13,924 bases of DNA. It comes from Betaproteobacteria bacterium HGW-Betaproteobacteria-2. Its GTDB lineage: Bacteria > Pseudomonadota > Gammaproteobacteria > Burkholderiales > Methylophilaceae. The notes under the pieces are model-generated. The model had not been told where the DNA came from and searched no databases. It saw nothing but the letters and a program-made list of their open reading frames with translations. Position numbers and translations under genes: made by a program. Of the stretch, positions 1 through 8,500 are shown piece by piece; the first letter of the stretch is position 1, and the number at the start of each line of letters is the position of its first letter. Location of the stretch: assembly GCA_002842255.1 (NCBI GenBank), contig PHCM01000011.1, positions 1 to 13,924 on the forward strand, written 5' to 3'.

Positions 1-1
1 G

Positions 2-685
2 ACCCGCATGACCGAGCTGGTGAAAGCACTGAGTGAGCTCGGCGTTTGGGTCAGGCTGCATTATGTTTATCCATATCCGCATGTCGATGAAGTCATTCCG
101 CTGATGGCGGACGGTTTGGTGCTGCCGTATCTGGATGTGCCGTTTCAACATGCCAGCCCACGCATACTCAAGGCCATGAAGCGCCCGGCAAGCAGTGAGA
201 ACAATCAGGCACGTATCAAAGCCTGGCGCGAGATTTGTCCTGATATCGCGATCCGTAGTACCTTCATAGCCGGCTTCCCCGGTGAAACTGAAGAGGATTT
301 TCAGCAACTGCTGGATTTCCTTGAGGAGGCACAACTGGATCGCGTTGGCTGTTTTGCCTATTCTGCAGTGGATGGTGCTGCCGCTAATGCATTGCCGGAC
401 CAGGTGCCGGAGGAGGTCAAGCAGGAACGTCTTGCCCGTTTCATGGAGTTACAGGAGGCGATCAGTGCCGCGAAGCTGAATCAGAAGATTGGTCGTATCG
501 AAACTGTATTAGTTGATGAGGTAAACGGCGATCAGGCGATCGCCCGCACCATGGCGGATGCGCCGGAGATCGATGGTGTGGTCTATCTGGCGGATGCAGA
601 AGGTTTGCAGGCTGGCGATCTGGTTGAAGTACAGATCACCGATGCGGATGGCCATGATCTGTGGGCTGTCCCGCCTCAGTTCTAG
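2..685 (+). CDS. rimO: Ribosomal protein S12 methylthiotransferase RimO, 3' part
   Basis: Radical-SAM methylthiotransferase that adds a methylthio group to an aspartate of ribosomal protein S12. Only the last 227 codons are in the window; the frame is open at the left edge, so the N-terminal domain and the CxxxCxxC iron-sulfur motif lie outside. The visible part begins in the radical-SAM barrel, with the conserved stretches [34 protein letters not shown] and [15 protein letters not shown], which match E. coli RimO closely. A TRAM domain follows over roughly the last 65 residues ([12 protein letters not shown] through [13 protein letters not shown] to the end). The MADAPEIDG motif separates RimO from its tRNA-modifying relative MiaB. 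The stop is TAG at 683-685. A convergent minus-strand gene ends 38 nt downstream, and no clear intrinsic terminator is visible between them. Confidence 0.96.
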   Translation, partial: TRMTELVKALSELGVWVRLHYVYPYPHVDEVIPLMADGLVLPYLDVPFQHASPRILKAMKRPASSENNQARIKAWREICPDIAIRSTFIAGFPGETEEDFQQLLDFLEEAQLDRVGCFAYSAVDGAAANALPDQVPEEVKQERLARFMELQEAISAAKLNQKIGRIETVLVDEVNGDQAIARTMADAPEIDGVVYLADAEGLQAGDLVEVQITDADGHDLWAVPPQF

Positions 686-723
686 TGGTATAAGCCCTTC
701 AGGTCGCCTGCTTGAGTTGTGTG

Positions 724-1077
724 TCAGGCAGCCGCTTGAGCAATGTCCGCGTTTTCGGAGATTGCTGCAAAGAGCTCAGGTTTAGGCTTTTCGCTATCTG
801 CCCGATCTTCGATAAAATCCAGTGTATAAGGGCAGCGTAGAGGTTTTCGGCTGACTTTCTTCTTTTTGGCACTGGCTACTTGAGTATTGATGTAGGGCGT
901 CTGGCTGATACGAACATAGCCGGCGCTTTCCAGCTTTTGCGCAGTGGTTTCAAACAGGCTGAGGGGATTGTCGATATTCTGCAGGGTGACGATGCTCTTG
1001 CTGACCTTTACCACGTTGTACATCACGAATTTGTTGGAGTTTTGTTTGCCGTAAATCTCACCTGTGAGAATATCCAC
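724..1077 (-). CDS. Small hypothetical protein, 117 aa
   Basis: I do not recognise this protein. The start is placed at the GTG at 1077-1075, because an AAGGAG ribosome-binding site at 1088-1083 sits 5 nt upstream. The in-frame GTG at 1083-1081 overlaps that site and is less likely. The N-terminal half is compact and mixed (DILTGEIYGKQNSNKF, then an alternating hydrophobic stretch). Next comes a probable helix ending LESAGYVRIS, a very basic patch (AKKKKVSRKP), and an acidic, alanine-rich tail. There is no signal peptide, membrane segment or clear helix-turn-helix. A good ribosome-binding site, a good promoter and an operator-like palindrome upstream argue that the gene is real and regulated. 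It stands alone, convergent with rimO, and 119 nt beyond the end of the GGDEF-EAL gene on the same strand. A small DNA- or RNA-binding protein is possible but only a guess. Confidence 0.7.
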   Translation of the reverse strand: MDILTGEIYGKQNSNKFVMYNVVKVSKSIVTLQNIDNPLSLFETTAQKLESAGYVRISQTPYINTQVASAKKKKVSRKPLRCPYTLDFIEDRADSEKPKPELFAAISENADIAQAAA

Positions 1078-1102
1078 GTGCACTCCTTTTCATCAAAATC
1101 AT

Positions 1103-1125
1103 ATTGATATCATAGCGATATCAAT
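1103..1125. promoter_or_regulatory. Perfect inverted repeat over the -10 region (probable operator)
   Basis: ATTGATATC (1103-1111) and GATATCAAT (1117-1125) are exact reverse complements separated by ATAGC. If two bases (1101-1102) are looped out, the symmetry extends through AAAATC (1095-1100) and GATTTT (1126-1131). The dyad covers the -10 hexamer and part of the spacer of the minus-strand promoter and lies almost entirely upstream of the expected transcription start. It is therefore more likely a repressor-binding site in DNA than an RNA hairpin. The regulator is unknown; the adjacent gene product is one candidate. Confidence 0.6.
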
Positions 1126-1137
1126 GATTTTTAACAA
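1109..1137 (-). promoter_or_regulatory. Sigma70-type promoter of the small hypothetical gene
   Basis: On the minus strand, TTGTTA (1137-1132) is a -35-like hexamer. A 17-nt spacer separates it from TATGAT (1114-1109), which differs from the -10 consensus at one base. The start of transcription would fall near 1102, giving a leader of about 25 nt that contains the AAGGAG site. The assignment is by pattern only. Confidence 0.6.
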
Positions 1138-1170
1138 GCTTTTTAACTCCGGCGCTTAATCTTGATCGGT

Positions 1171-1187
1171 TGCTTGCAGTGCAAGCA
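1171..1187. repeat. Short dyad downstream of the GGDEF-EAL gene
   Basis: TGCTTGCA (1171-1178) and TGCAAGCA (1180-1187) are exact reverse complements around a single G. It lies 9 nt beyond the stop of the minus-strand GGDEF-EAL gene. As RNA it could fold as TGCTTG/CAAGCA with a five-base loop, which suits a 3' end, but no T-run follows on the minus strand. It is therefore not a standard intrinsic terminator. It may stabilise the 3' end, mark a Rho-type end, or bind a protein. Confidence 0.4.
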
Positions 1188-1195
1188 GATGCTGG

Positions 1196-3385
1196 TCATG
1201 TTCTGTCTCTGATGAATTCAAGCAGATCCTGCATATTCATTGGCTTGCCGAGCAGGTAGCCTTGCATCTGATCGCAACCGATGGCGGCCAGAAAACTCCT
1301 CTGGCTTTCGGTTTCCACACCTTCGGCAATGACTTCCAGACCAAGATTTTTGCCCAAGGCCACAATGGCTCTCAATATTGCCTGGTTTGTTATATCGTCT
1401 TCGAGGTTCTTGACGAAGCTCTGATCAATCTTGAGATGGTCGATCGGAAAGTTTTTCAGATAACTCATGCTGGAATAACCTGTACCGAAATCATCAATCG
1501 CGAGTTTGATGCCGAGCGACTTGAGGCGTTTCAGAATGTCGATGAATTTGGACGGTTGGCGGACTATGGTGCCTTCCGTAATTTCCAGTTCAATCAGAAA
1601 CGGATTGAGCTTCGATCGTGAGATGACCTTCTCTATGATTTCAGGCAGGTCTGGCCTGTAAAACTGTCGTGGGGAAATGTTGATGGCGATTGGCAGGATT
1701 CGACCGGTTTGCTGATGCAGGTAGACCGATTGCCGACAGGCTTCTTCCAGCACCCATTCGCCGATTTGTTCGATCAGTACGCTCTCTTCAGCAATTGGAA
1801 TGAATATTTTTGGCGAGATCATGCCCTGTATCGAACTGTGCCAACGTAACAGAGCCTCGAGACCGGTGATTTTTCCTGAATGGATAGACATCTTGGGTTG
1901 AAAGTACAACTCGAACTCGTTGTTTTTGATGGCATGACGCAAGTGATATTCCAGTTCGAGGCGCTCCAGCAGCATGGCATTCAATTCTCGCGTATAAAAC
2001 TGGAAATTGTTTTTGCCGGCCTGTTTCGCCTTGTACATGGCATTGTCAGCATGTTTTAGCAGGGTGTCGATGTCATGTCCATCCTGCGGGTACATGCTGA
2101 TACCCAAGCTACAGGTCACGACGAATTCCCTTGGTTCTATATAACAGGGCTGCGATACCGTGCTCAGGATACGTTGCAGGGTGTGGCTCAGTGTTTCGAC
2201 GCCATGCAGGTCGGGCAGCAACAGCACGAATTCGTCCCCGCCGGGGCGGGCGACAGTGTCGCTGTCTCGGATGCAGCTGGAAAGGCGTTCTGCCATGGAG
2301 ATCAGTAATTGATCGCCAACGTGATGTCCCATGCTGTCGTTGATGTCCTTGAATTGATCCAGATCGACGAAGACGACGGCTAACTGGCTTTGGGATCTTT
2401 CTGCATTGAGGATCGCTTGGTGCAGGCGGTCCTTGAGCAAGGTGCGGTTCGGCAAGCCTGTAAGATCGTCATGTGTTGCCTGATATTCAATGATGGCCGA
2501 ATTTTCCTTGCGTTCGGTGATGTCCTCGACAGTTCCTTCGTAATAGAGCAGGTTGCCGTGAGAATCTTTCACTGACCGTGCATTCTCGGAAATCCAGATA
2601 ACGCTGCCATCACGACGATATACTTGCGATTCGAAGTTGGTGACACGTCCTCTCAGTTTCATTAACTCGGAAAATTCCTTGCGTTTGTTCCTGTCGACAT
2701 AGAGCTGATTTTCAATATCATTGAGATTGCTGATTAATTCATTGGGTGTCGAGTAACCATATAGCCTGGCAAGGGCAGGGTTGGCGCTCAGGTATCGGCC
2801 ACCTTCCGTGGTCTGGAAAATCCCTTCCACGGTATTCTCAAAAATACTGCGATAGCGTTTCTCGGCTTCCAGTATGGCCTGTTCACTCTGTTTCCTTACG
2901 GTAATGTCCTGGATAAATCCTTCCACTGCTTCTACATCACCGTTGTGATTGGAGATGCCTTTTCCGCGTTCCGATACCCAGCGTACTTCTCCGACGCTAT
3001 TGATAATACGGTATTCAATGTCGAACGACTGATTAAGACTGATGGCGTCAAGAATTGAGTCTCGAACATGCTGACGATCGTCGGCAAAAGTGATTTCTTC
3101 GTAGCTGATGAGTCCATGCTGCAACAAATCTTCCGGCTGATAACCGGTGAGGGCGAGGCACCCTTCACTGATGTAAAGCATGGTCCATCTTGTATCCAGC
3201 AGACAGCAATAGGCCATGCCATCAAGATTGTGCAACAGGGAGTTGAGTATGTGTTCTCTGTTCTCTAGCCAGTCACGAATGAAGTGACTGGCCTCATCTG
3301 GATACTGCTTCTGTTTCTGAATTCTGAGCATTAATTCAAATCGTTTCTCTGGAGGTTGGTTTTTGTCGCCAACGACACGAAGCAA
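1196..3385 (-). CDS. PAS-PAS-GGDEF-EAL cyclic-di-GMP enzyme
   Basis: Cytoplasmic signalling protein that makes and/or degrades cyclic-di-GMP. There is no membrane segment or signal peptide. Order: N-terminal segment (1-45), PAS with PAC end (about 46-165), second PAS-PAC (about 173-293), GGDEF (about 303-465) and EAL (about 475-729). The cyclase motif GGDEF is intact at 382-386. RDSD (373-376) lies exactly five residues before it, a canonical RxxD product-inhibition site. The EAL domain keeps EALLRW (510-515), N569 in INIS, E601 in LEITEG, DDFGTGYSS (631-639), K652 with D654, E688 and QGY (708-710). Both activities may therefore be functional. Start: a TTG at 3385, directly preceded by an in-frame TGA, gives 729 residues. 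An ATG at 3331 would give 711, without loss of any domain. Neither has a strong ribosome-binding site. Ligands of the PAS domains cannot be told. Confidence 0.93.
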   Translation of the reverse strand: MLRVVGDKNQPPEKRFELMLRIQKQKQYPDEASHFIRDWLENREHILNSLLHNLDGMAYCCLLDTRWTMLYISEGCLALTGYQPEDLLQHGLISYEEITFADDRQHVRDSILDAISLNQSFDIEYRIINSVGEVRWVSERGKGISNHNGDVEAVEGFIQDITVRKQSEQAILEAEKRYRSIFENTVEGIFQTTEGGRYLSANPALARLYGYSTPNELISNLNDIENQLYVDRNKRKEFSELMKLRGRVTNFESQVYRRDGSVIWISENARSVKDSHGNLLYYEGTVEDITERKENSAIIEYQATHDDLTGLPNRTLLKDRLHQAILNAERSQSQLAVVFVDLDQFKDINDSMGHHVGDQLLISMAERLSSCIRDSDTVARPGGDEFVLLLPDLHGVETLSHTLQRILSTVSQPCYIEPREFVVTCSLGISMYPQDGHDIDTLLKHADNAMYKAKQAGKNNFQFYTRELNAMLLERLELEYHLRHAIKNNEFELYFQPKMSIHSGKITGLEALLRWHSSIQGMISPKIFIPIAEESVLIEQIGEWVLEEACRQSVYLHQQTGRILPIAINISPRQFYRPDLPEIIEKVISRSKLNPFLIELEITEGTIVRQPSKFIDILKRLKSLGIKLAIDDFGTGYSSMSYLKNFPIDHLKIDQSFVKNLEDDITNQAILRAIVALGKNLGLEVIAEGVETESQRSFLAAIGCDQMQGYLLGKPMNMQDLLEFIRDRT

Positions 3386-3469
3386 TCATCAAGCCAGATT
3401 TTTGTATGTAAATTAATATGATATAAAACAGACAGATAATTTAATTCATTCAGATGTGGATAGTGCAGA

Positions 3470-3498
3470 TAAAAAAAGCGCCCTGATTCAGGGCGCTA
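3470..3498 (-). terminator. Intrinsic terminator of the TetR/AcrR gene
   Basis: Read on the minus strand, AGCGCCCTG (3497-3489), a three-base loop and CAGGGCGCT (3485-3477) form a perfect GC-rich 9-bp stem. Six further T follow at 3476-3471. It begins 21 nt after the stop of the repressor gene, so it ends that transcript before the GGDEF-EAL gene on the same strand. Confidence 0.9.
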
Positions 3499-3518
3499 TT
3501 GGCGCTCAACATGGTGCA

Positions 3519-4136
3519 TTATTTTTTTCTTAATGCGATATGGGATTGAATCAATGTCCTGGCCTGATGTCGGAATCGGCTGCCATGGATGTCCTTGACC
3601 CACATGTGAAGCAAGCCGGTAAAGAACAGATTGGTGTCCTGCGCCAATTGATCCGGGTCCAGGCCATCTCTCAGGTGTCCCTTGCTCTTTGCGCGTCCAT
3701 AAACGAGGGCTACTTTTTCTGTAATGCCTGAGCAGTTGGAAAGTATTTGTTGCAGAACATCTGCGAGTTCGTCGACATACTCGCATTTGATCATCATGAT
3801 TTCATAAATCTGCCGCGTCTCAATGCTATCTTCAAGTGTCTGTATGGTGCTGTAGAGAAAGTTTTCGATGCGGGTGAGAGGTGGTTCTGAGCCCTCTACC
3901 AACAACGTGTCATCCATGCGGTCGATCAGTGGCAGAAATACCTGTTCACGCATTGCATGAAACAACTCGGTCTTGTTCTTGAAATGCCAGTAGACGGCTC
4001 CCCGGGTGACATTGGCCTGGGTCGCGATGTGTTCCATGGTAGTGCGGCTGACGCCACGCACCAGAAATACTTCGCGTGCGGCATGGATAATGCTCTGGCG
4101 GGTTAATTCGGCATCTTCTTTGGTTTTTCGAACCAT
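3519..4136 (-). CDS. acrR: TetR/AcrR-family repressor of the efflux operon
   Basis: Homodimeric DNA-binding repressor of the TetR family, 205 residues, the usual length. The N-terminal helix-turn-helix domain spans about residues 10-55: a first helix with IIHAAREVFLVRGVS, then TTMEHIATQANVTRGAVYWHFKNKTELFHAM, whose GAVYWHFKNK recognition segment is typical of AcrR, TtgR and MexZ. The C-terminal part (about 60-205) is helical and variable, as expected of a ligand-binding and dimer domain, and includes a TetR_C-like IYEIMMIKCEYVDELADV. The gene is divergent from acrA-acrB-oprM and shares a 132-nt control region holding two AcrR/TtgR-type operators, so it most likely represses the pump and itself. 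ATG at 4136 is preceded by a modest GAGAG about 9 nt upstream. The name acrR rests on position and family; ttgR or mexR-like names would fit equally well. Confidence 0.92.
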   Translation of the reverse strand: MVRKTKEDAELTRQSIIHAAREVFLVRGVSRTTMEHIATQANVTRGAVYWHFKNKTELFHAMREQVFLPLIDRMDDTLLVEGSEPPLTRIENFLYSTIQTLEDSIETRQIYEIMMIKCEYVDELADVLQQILSNCSGITEKVALVYGRAKSKGHLRDGLDPDQLAQDTNLFFTGLLHMWVKDIHGSRFRHQARTLIQSHIALRKK

Positions 4137-4172
4137 GTGTTGGTGCTCTCATAAAAAATATTGAATTGGGTA

Positions 4173-4198
4173 TTTACATACATCCCTGACTGTATATA
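4173..4198. promoter_or_regulatory. AcrR/TtgR-type operator, site 1
   Basis: TTACA (4174-4178) and TGTAT (4191-4195) are half-sites 12 nt apart. The left half TACATACAT (4175-4183) is identical to the left half of the E. coli AcrR box as I remember it, and over the whole 24 bp (4175-4198) 19 bases agree. The site covers the -35, the spacer and part of the -10 of the acrA promoter, so a bound repressor would block RNA polymerase. Confidence 0.7.
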
Positions 4199-4200
4199 AT
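4173..4200 (+). promoter_or_regulatory. Sigma70 promoter of acrA-acrB-oprM
   Basis: TTTACA (4173-4178) matches the -35 consensus at five of six bases, and TATAAT (4195-4200) is a perfect -10, with a 16-nt spacer. Transcription should start near 4207, giving a leader of about 62 nt before the acrA start. The strength of the promoter suggests the operon depends on repression to stay low. Confidence 0.8.
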
Positions 4201-4225
4201 TTACAGTCACTCTTGAATGTAAGCA
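4200..4225. promoter_or_regulatory. AcrR/TtgR-type operator, site 2
   Basis: TTACA (4201-4205) and TGTAA (4218-4222) are half-sites with the same 12-nt spacing as site 1. The right half GAATGTAAG resembles the Pseudomonas TtgR operator as I remember it. Aligned with site 1 it agrees at 17 of 26 positions. It starts 27 bp after site 1 and covers the expected start of transcription of acrA. Confidence 0.6.
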
Positions 4226-4268
4226 AGTGATATCTGTAACAATACCAATTAATAACCGGAGCTACACG

Positions 4269-5507
4269 ATGCGCAGCCTTGATTTTTCCAGCCAAAATTT
4301 CCACCGATATCGATATGTGATGATTAATACGGTGGTTTTGACCATCATGCTGGTTACTCTGGCAGCCTGCGGCAAAGGTGATGCTCCGGATGGGCAGACG
4401 CCGGGCGGCATGATGGCAATGCCGGTGACCGTTGTCGAAGTGCAGTCTGCTACCGCACCCATCAGTGCTGAGGCGGTCGCCCAGACTGAAGGCGCAAAGG
4501 AGGTTGAGATCAGGGCGCGCGTAGGCGGTATCCTGCTGAAACGTCTTTATGAAGAGGGGGCTCCGGTCAAGGCTGGCCAGCCAATGTTTCTGATCGATCC
4601 GGTGCCATACGAAATCGCTTTGGCTCAAGCGCGTGCGCAATTGGCACAGCAGCAGGCGCTGATAGACCAGGCCAGGCGTGAGCAGGAGCGACTCAAGGGC
4701 TTGCTGGAAAGTCAGTCAATCAGTCAGCGTGAGTATGACAATGCAGTTTCTGATGAAGCTGTCGCCATGGCTGGCTTGCAACAGGCGCAGGCCAATCTGC
4801 GCGAAGCGGAACTCAATCTTTCATATACCACGGTCACTGCCCCTGTGAGCGGCATCTCAGGTCGTTTCCAGTATTCCGAGGGTGCCTTGATTACAGCCAA
4901 CACCAGTTTGCTGACTACGGTCGTGCAATTGTCGCCAATATGGGTGCGGTTCAGCTTTTCTGATAACGAGCTTGCACAATTGGGTGGCCGTTTGACCGAG
5001 CAGAATGTCAAACACGTGACCTTGATCCTGCCTGATGGCACTGAATACCAGCAAAAGGGCAAATTGAATTTTGCCGCCAGCCAGATTGATCCGTTGTTGG
5101 GCACACAGCAATTAAGGGCTACGTTCGAGAACAATGATCAGGTGTTGCTTCCCGGCCAATTTGTCCGTGCCCGAGTCACGACCGGCCAGCGCGATGGTGT
5201 TTTTCTCTTGCCACAGACCGCTATCAGCAGTTCTGATCAGGGTAGGTTCGTCTATGTCGTCAGCGAGAAAAATGAGGCGACGGTACGCCCGGTTGTGGTG
5301 GGCGATTGGGTCGGTAAGGACTGGATTGTGCTGGAGGGGCTGAATGCCGGCGACAAGGTCATTATTGATAACATCATCAAATTGCGTCCGGGCGCTGTCG
5401 TTGCTCCCAATATCGCTGGAGAAAAATCTGAAGGTGCTCCGACGCCGAATGCAACAGAAGCGGGGCCTGAGAAGTCCTCTGGGCTTTTATCTACCAAACA
5501 GGCTTAA
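4269..5507 (+). CDS. acrA: RND efflux periplasmic adaptor lipoprotein (AcrA/MexA type)
   Basis: Membrane-fusion protein that bridges the inner-membrane RND pump and the outer-membrane channel, 412 residues. The chosen start is ATG 4269, with GGAG at 4258-4261 and a 7-nt spacer. The upstream in-frame GTG (4227) lies in the operator region and has no such site. The N-terminus carries a long basic n-region, a hydrophobic stretch and a lipobox LAAC with the lipidated cysteine at residue 34, so the mature protein is anchored in the inner membrane. Domains in order: first barrel-sandwich half (EIRARVGGILLKRLYEEGAPVKAGQPMFLIDP), alpha-helical hairpin (about 108-175, AQARAQLAQQQALIDQARRE onward), second lipoyl half (TVTAPVSGISGRF), beta-barrel (WVRFSFSDNELAQL), and membrane-proximal domain with VGDWVGKDWIVLEGLNAGDKVI. 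A 40-residue hydrophilic tail follows. First gene of the acrA-acrB-oprM operon. Confidence 0.95.
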   Translation: MRSLDFSSQNFHRYRYVMINTVVLTIMLVTLAACGKGDAPDGQTPGGMMAMPVTVVEVQSATAPISAEAVAQTEGAKEVEIRARVGGILLKRLYEEGAPVKAGQPMFLIDPVPYEIALAQARAQLAQQQALIDQARREQERLKGLLESQSISQREYDNAVSDEAVAMAGLQQAQANLREAELNLSYTTVTAPVSGISGRFQYSEGALITANTSLLTTVVQLSPIWVRFSFSDNELAQLGGRLTEQNVKHVTLILPDGTEYQQKGKLNFAASQIDPLLGTQQLRATFENNDQVLLPGQFVRARVTTGQRDGVFLLPQTAISSSDQGRFVYVVSEKNEATVRPVVVGDWVGKDWIVLEGLNAGDKVIIDNIIKLRPGAVVAPNIAGEKSEGAPTPNATEAGPEKSSGLLSTKQA

Positions 5508-5519
5508 GCCGGAGCTATC

Positions 5520-8500
5520 ATGACCAGATTTTTTATTACACGACCGATATTCGCTTCGGTGCTTTCTATCGTCATTGTGCTGGCCGGTCTGGCAGCGGCG
5601 ATGAAGTTGCCGATTGCGCAATATCCGCAGATTGCGCCGCCGACCGTGATGATCACAGCCTCCTATCCGGGAGCCAGTGCAGAGACCCTGTCCAAGACGG
5701 TGGCGGCACCCATAGAAGAGCAGTTGAGTGGCGTCGAAAACCTGCTGTACTTCAATTCCAGTGCTGACTCCAGCGGCACTCTGACGATTACCGCCACATT
5801 TGAGGTCGGTACGGATGCTGACCAGGCAACTTTTAACGTCAGTAACCGGGTCAATATTGCCTTGCCCAGATTGCCGGACGATGTCCGCCGTAATGGGCTG
5901 GTGGTGCAGAAACGTTCCAACGATCTCCTGCTGGTTGCCATGTTGACTTCGCCGGATGGTACCTTCGATCCGCTGTATCTGAGCAACTATGCCACGCTAA
6001 ATGTGCTGGACGAATTGAAGCGTATTCAGGGCGTAGGGGATGCGACTGTGTTCGGTGCGCAGGATTACTCCATGCGTATCTGGTTGCGTCCTGACAAGAT
6101 GGCACAGCTCGGGGTGACAACCTCGGATATTTCGAGCGCCATTCAGGCACAGAATGCGCAGTATGCTGCCGGCAAGATCGGTCAGGATCCTTCACCCAGC
6201 GATCAGCAGATTGTCTACACCGTGACGACAAAGGGTCGACTGCTCGACCCGAAGGAATTCGGCAACATCATTTTGCGCGCCGATGGGCCGCGTGGCGTGT
6301 TGTATCTGAAAGATGTCGCGCGCGTTGAGCTGGGCTCCCAGAATTACAACATCCGGACTACATTGAACGGCAAACCTGGCGTGGCGATAGGTACTTTCCT
6401 GCAGACCGGAGCCAATGCGTTGGATACGGCTGATGCAATCAAGAGCAAGATGGAGGAGTTGAAGAAACGATTCCCTGCTGGCATGGATTACGCTGTTCCT
6501 TATGACACCAGTGACTTTGTGAAGTCCTCTATCGGTGAGGTGATCAAGACATTAGGCGAAGCCATGATCCTGGTGATTCTGGTGGTCTTCCTTTTCCTGC
6601 AAAGCTGGCGCGCTACGCTGATTCCGATATTGGCCGTGCCGATTTCCCTGGTCGGCACCTTTGCTGGCCTATGGCTGTTCGGTTTTTCTATCAATACGTT
6701 GACTTTGTTTGCCATGGTGCTTTCCATCGGTATTGTCGTCGACGACGCGATCGTGGTACTGGAAAACGTTGAGCGCCTGATGAAGGAGGAGAAATTACCG
6801 CCGCTCACTGCCGCAATTCGCTCCATGCAGCAGGTGTCCAGTGCAATCGTGGCGATTGTGCTGGTACTTTGCGCAGTGTTTGTGCCGGTGGCTTTCCTCG
6901 GCGGCATTGCCGGCGAACTTTACAGGCAGTTTGCCGTGACAGTTGCGGTCGCCGTGGTGTTGTCCGGTGTCGTCGCCTTGACCTTGACACCTGCGCTCTG
7001 TGCATTGCTGCTCAAGCATGTCCATGGTGAATCCAGGCTTTTTGCACCCTTCAACCGCTTTTTTGAAGGCCTGACCCATTTCTACACCGGCATGGTAGGG
7101 CTCACCATACGGCACAAGATTATCGGCACCATGGCCTTTATCGGCATCATCGGTCTGGTTACCTTTTTGCTGAAAACCGTCCCCGGCAGCTTTGTGCCGC
7201 CGGAAGATCAGGGTTATGTGATTACTGCATTTGTTCTGCCGGATGGCGCAACGCTTAATCGCACCGCCAAGACCACGGAGGCGGTGCGCGCCGAAATTGC
7301 CAAGGATCCGGCGGTCGCAACCCAGTTCATTATCAATGGTATGGACCTGATCGGCGGCGGTAACAAGACCAGTGCCGGCACCATGTTTGTCCGTCTGAAA
7401 GACTGGGATGAACGTACGGCGACGGCAGATGATGTCGTCAAGAAACTTTTCGGACTGGGCATGAGCCAGCCTGATGGCCTGGCTTTTGCATTCAATCCTC
7501 CAGCGATTCGCGGGCTGGGTAGCTCGGGCGGTTTTGAACTCTACATCCAGGCACGTGGCGATTCCGATGCGGCGCGTTTGTCCAGTGTGACCAACAGTTT
7601 TGTCGATGCGCTGATGAAAGAGCCCATGCTGACCGGCATCAACACTTTCTTCCGACCGACCGTGCCGCAGCTCTATATCGAAGTGGATGAAGCCAAGGCT
7701 TTGTCGCAAGGCGTGCCGATCGCCGATATTTATGCAACCTTGCAGACTACGATGGGTTCACTTTACGTCAACGATTTCAACCGTTCAGGCCGCACCTACC
7801 GCGTGCAATTGCAGGCGGAGCCGGAGTTTCGCATGAAGCCGGAGGATCTGGGCAAGGTCTATGTGCGATCCGACAGCGGCATGATGGTGCCAATGTCTGC
7901 GCTGAGCAAGGTGCACAATATCGTCGGCGCAGAGCAGCTTGAACGATATAACGGCCTCATGGCGGCCAAGGTGCTTGGCAGTGGAGCCCCCGGTGTAAGT
8001 TCGGGTGAGGCGATAAATCTGGTGGAGCGGATTGCTGCCCAGAGTTTGCCGGACGATTATCAACTGGCATGGACCGGGCAGGCCTATCAGGAAAAACGCA
8101 CTGGTTCGGCAGCGATATTCGCCTTTTCCTTCGCCATCATCATGGTATTTCTGATTCTGGCTGCGCAGTTCGAGACCTGGTCACTGCCGTTGGCCGTGAT
8201 CATGGCCGTGCCTTTTGCTTTGTGTGGAGCCTTGCTGGCCATTTTCTTCAGAGGCATGCCGAACGATATCTACTTTCAGATCGGCCTGATTACGCTGATT
8301 GGGCTGGCGGCGAAAAACGCCATTCTGATTGTGGAGTTTGCAACGCAGAAGCTGGAGGAGGGCATGAGTGTCGCAGATGCCGCAATTGAAGCTGCAAGAC
8401 TGCGTTTCCGCCCGATCGTCATGCCGTCCATGGCGTTCGTGCTGGGTATCGTGCCACTGGTGATCGCTACCGGAGCCGGTTCTGCAGCACGTCGATCAAT

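Noticed and set aside
686..723. GCCTG and CAGGC arms between rimO and the small gene as a shared terminator
   Set aside because: Only five base pairs around a 14-nt loop, with no T-run on either strand.
3386..3470. Promoter for the GGDEF-EAL gene in the AT-rich stretch upstream
   Set aside because: Several TATATC- and TATCAT-like -10 candidates exist, but none has a convincing -35 at proper spacing, so I do not name one.
4227..4268. Extension of acrA upstream to the GTG at 4227
   Set aside because: The GTG has no ribosome-binding site and lies just beside operator site 2, while ATG 4269 has GGAG at ideal spacing.
6795..7709. 304-codon open frame on the minus strand inside acrB
   Set aside because: It lies wholly inside the well-supported acrB frame, its protein is rich in His, Cys, Gln and Arg with no recognisable domain, and it has no independent context.
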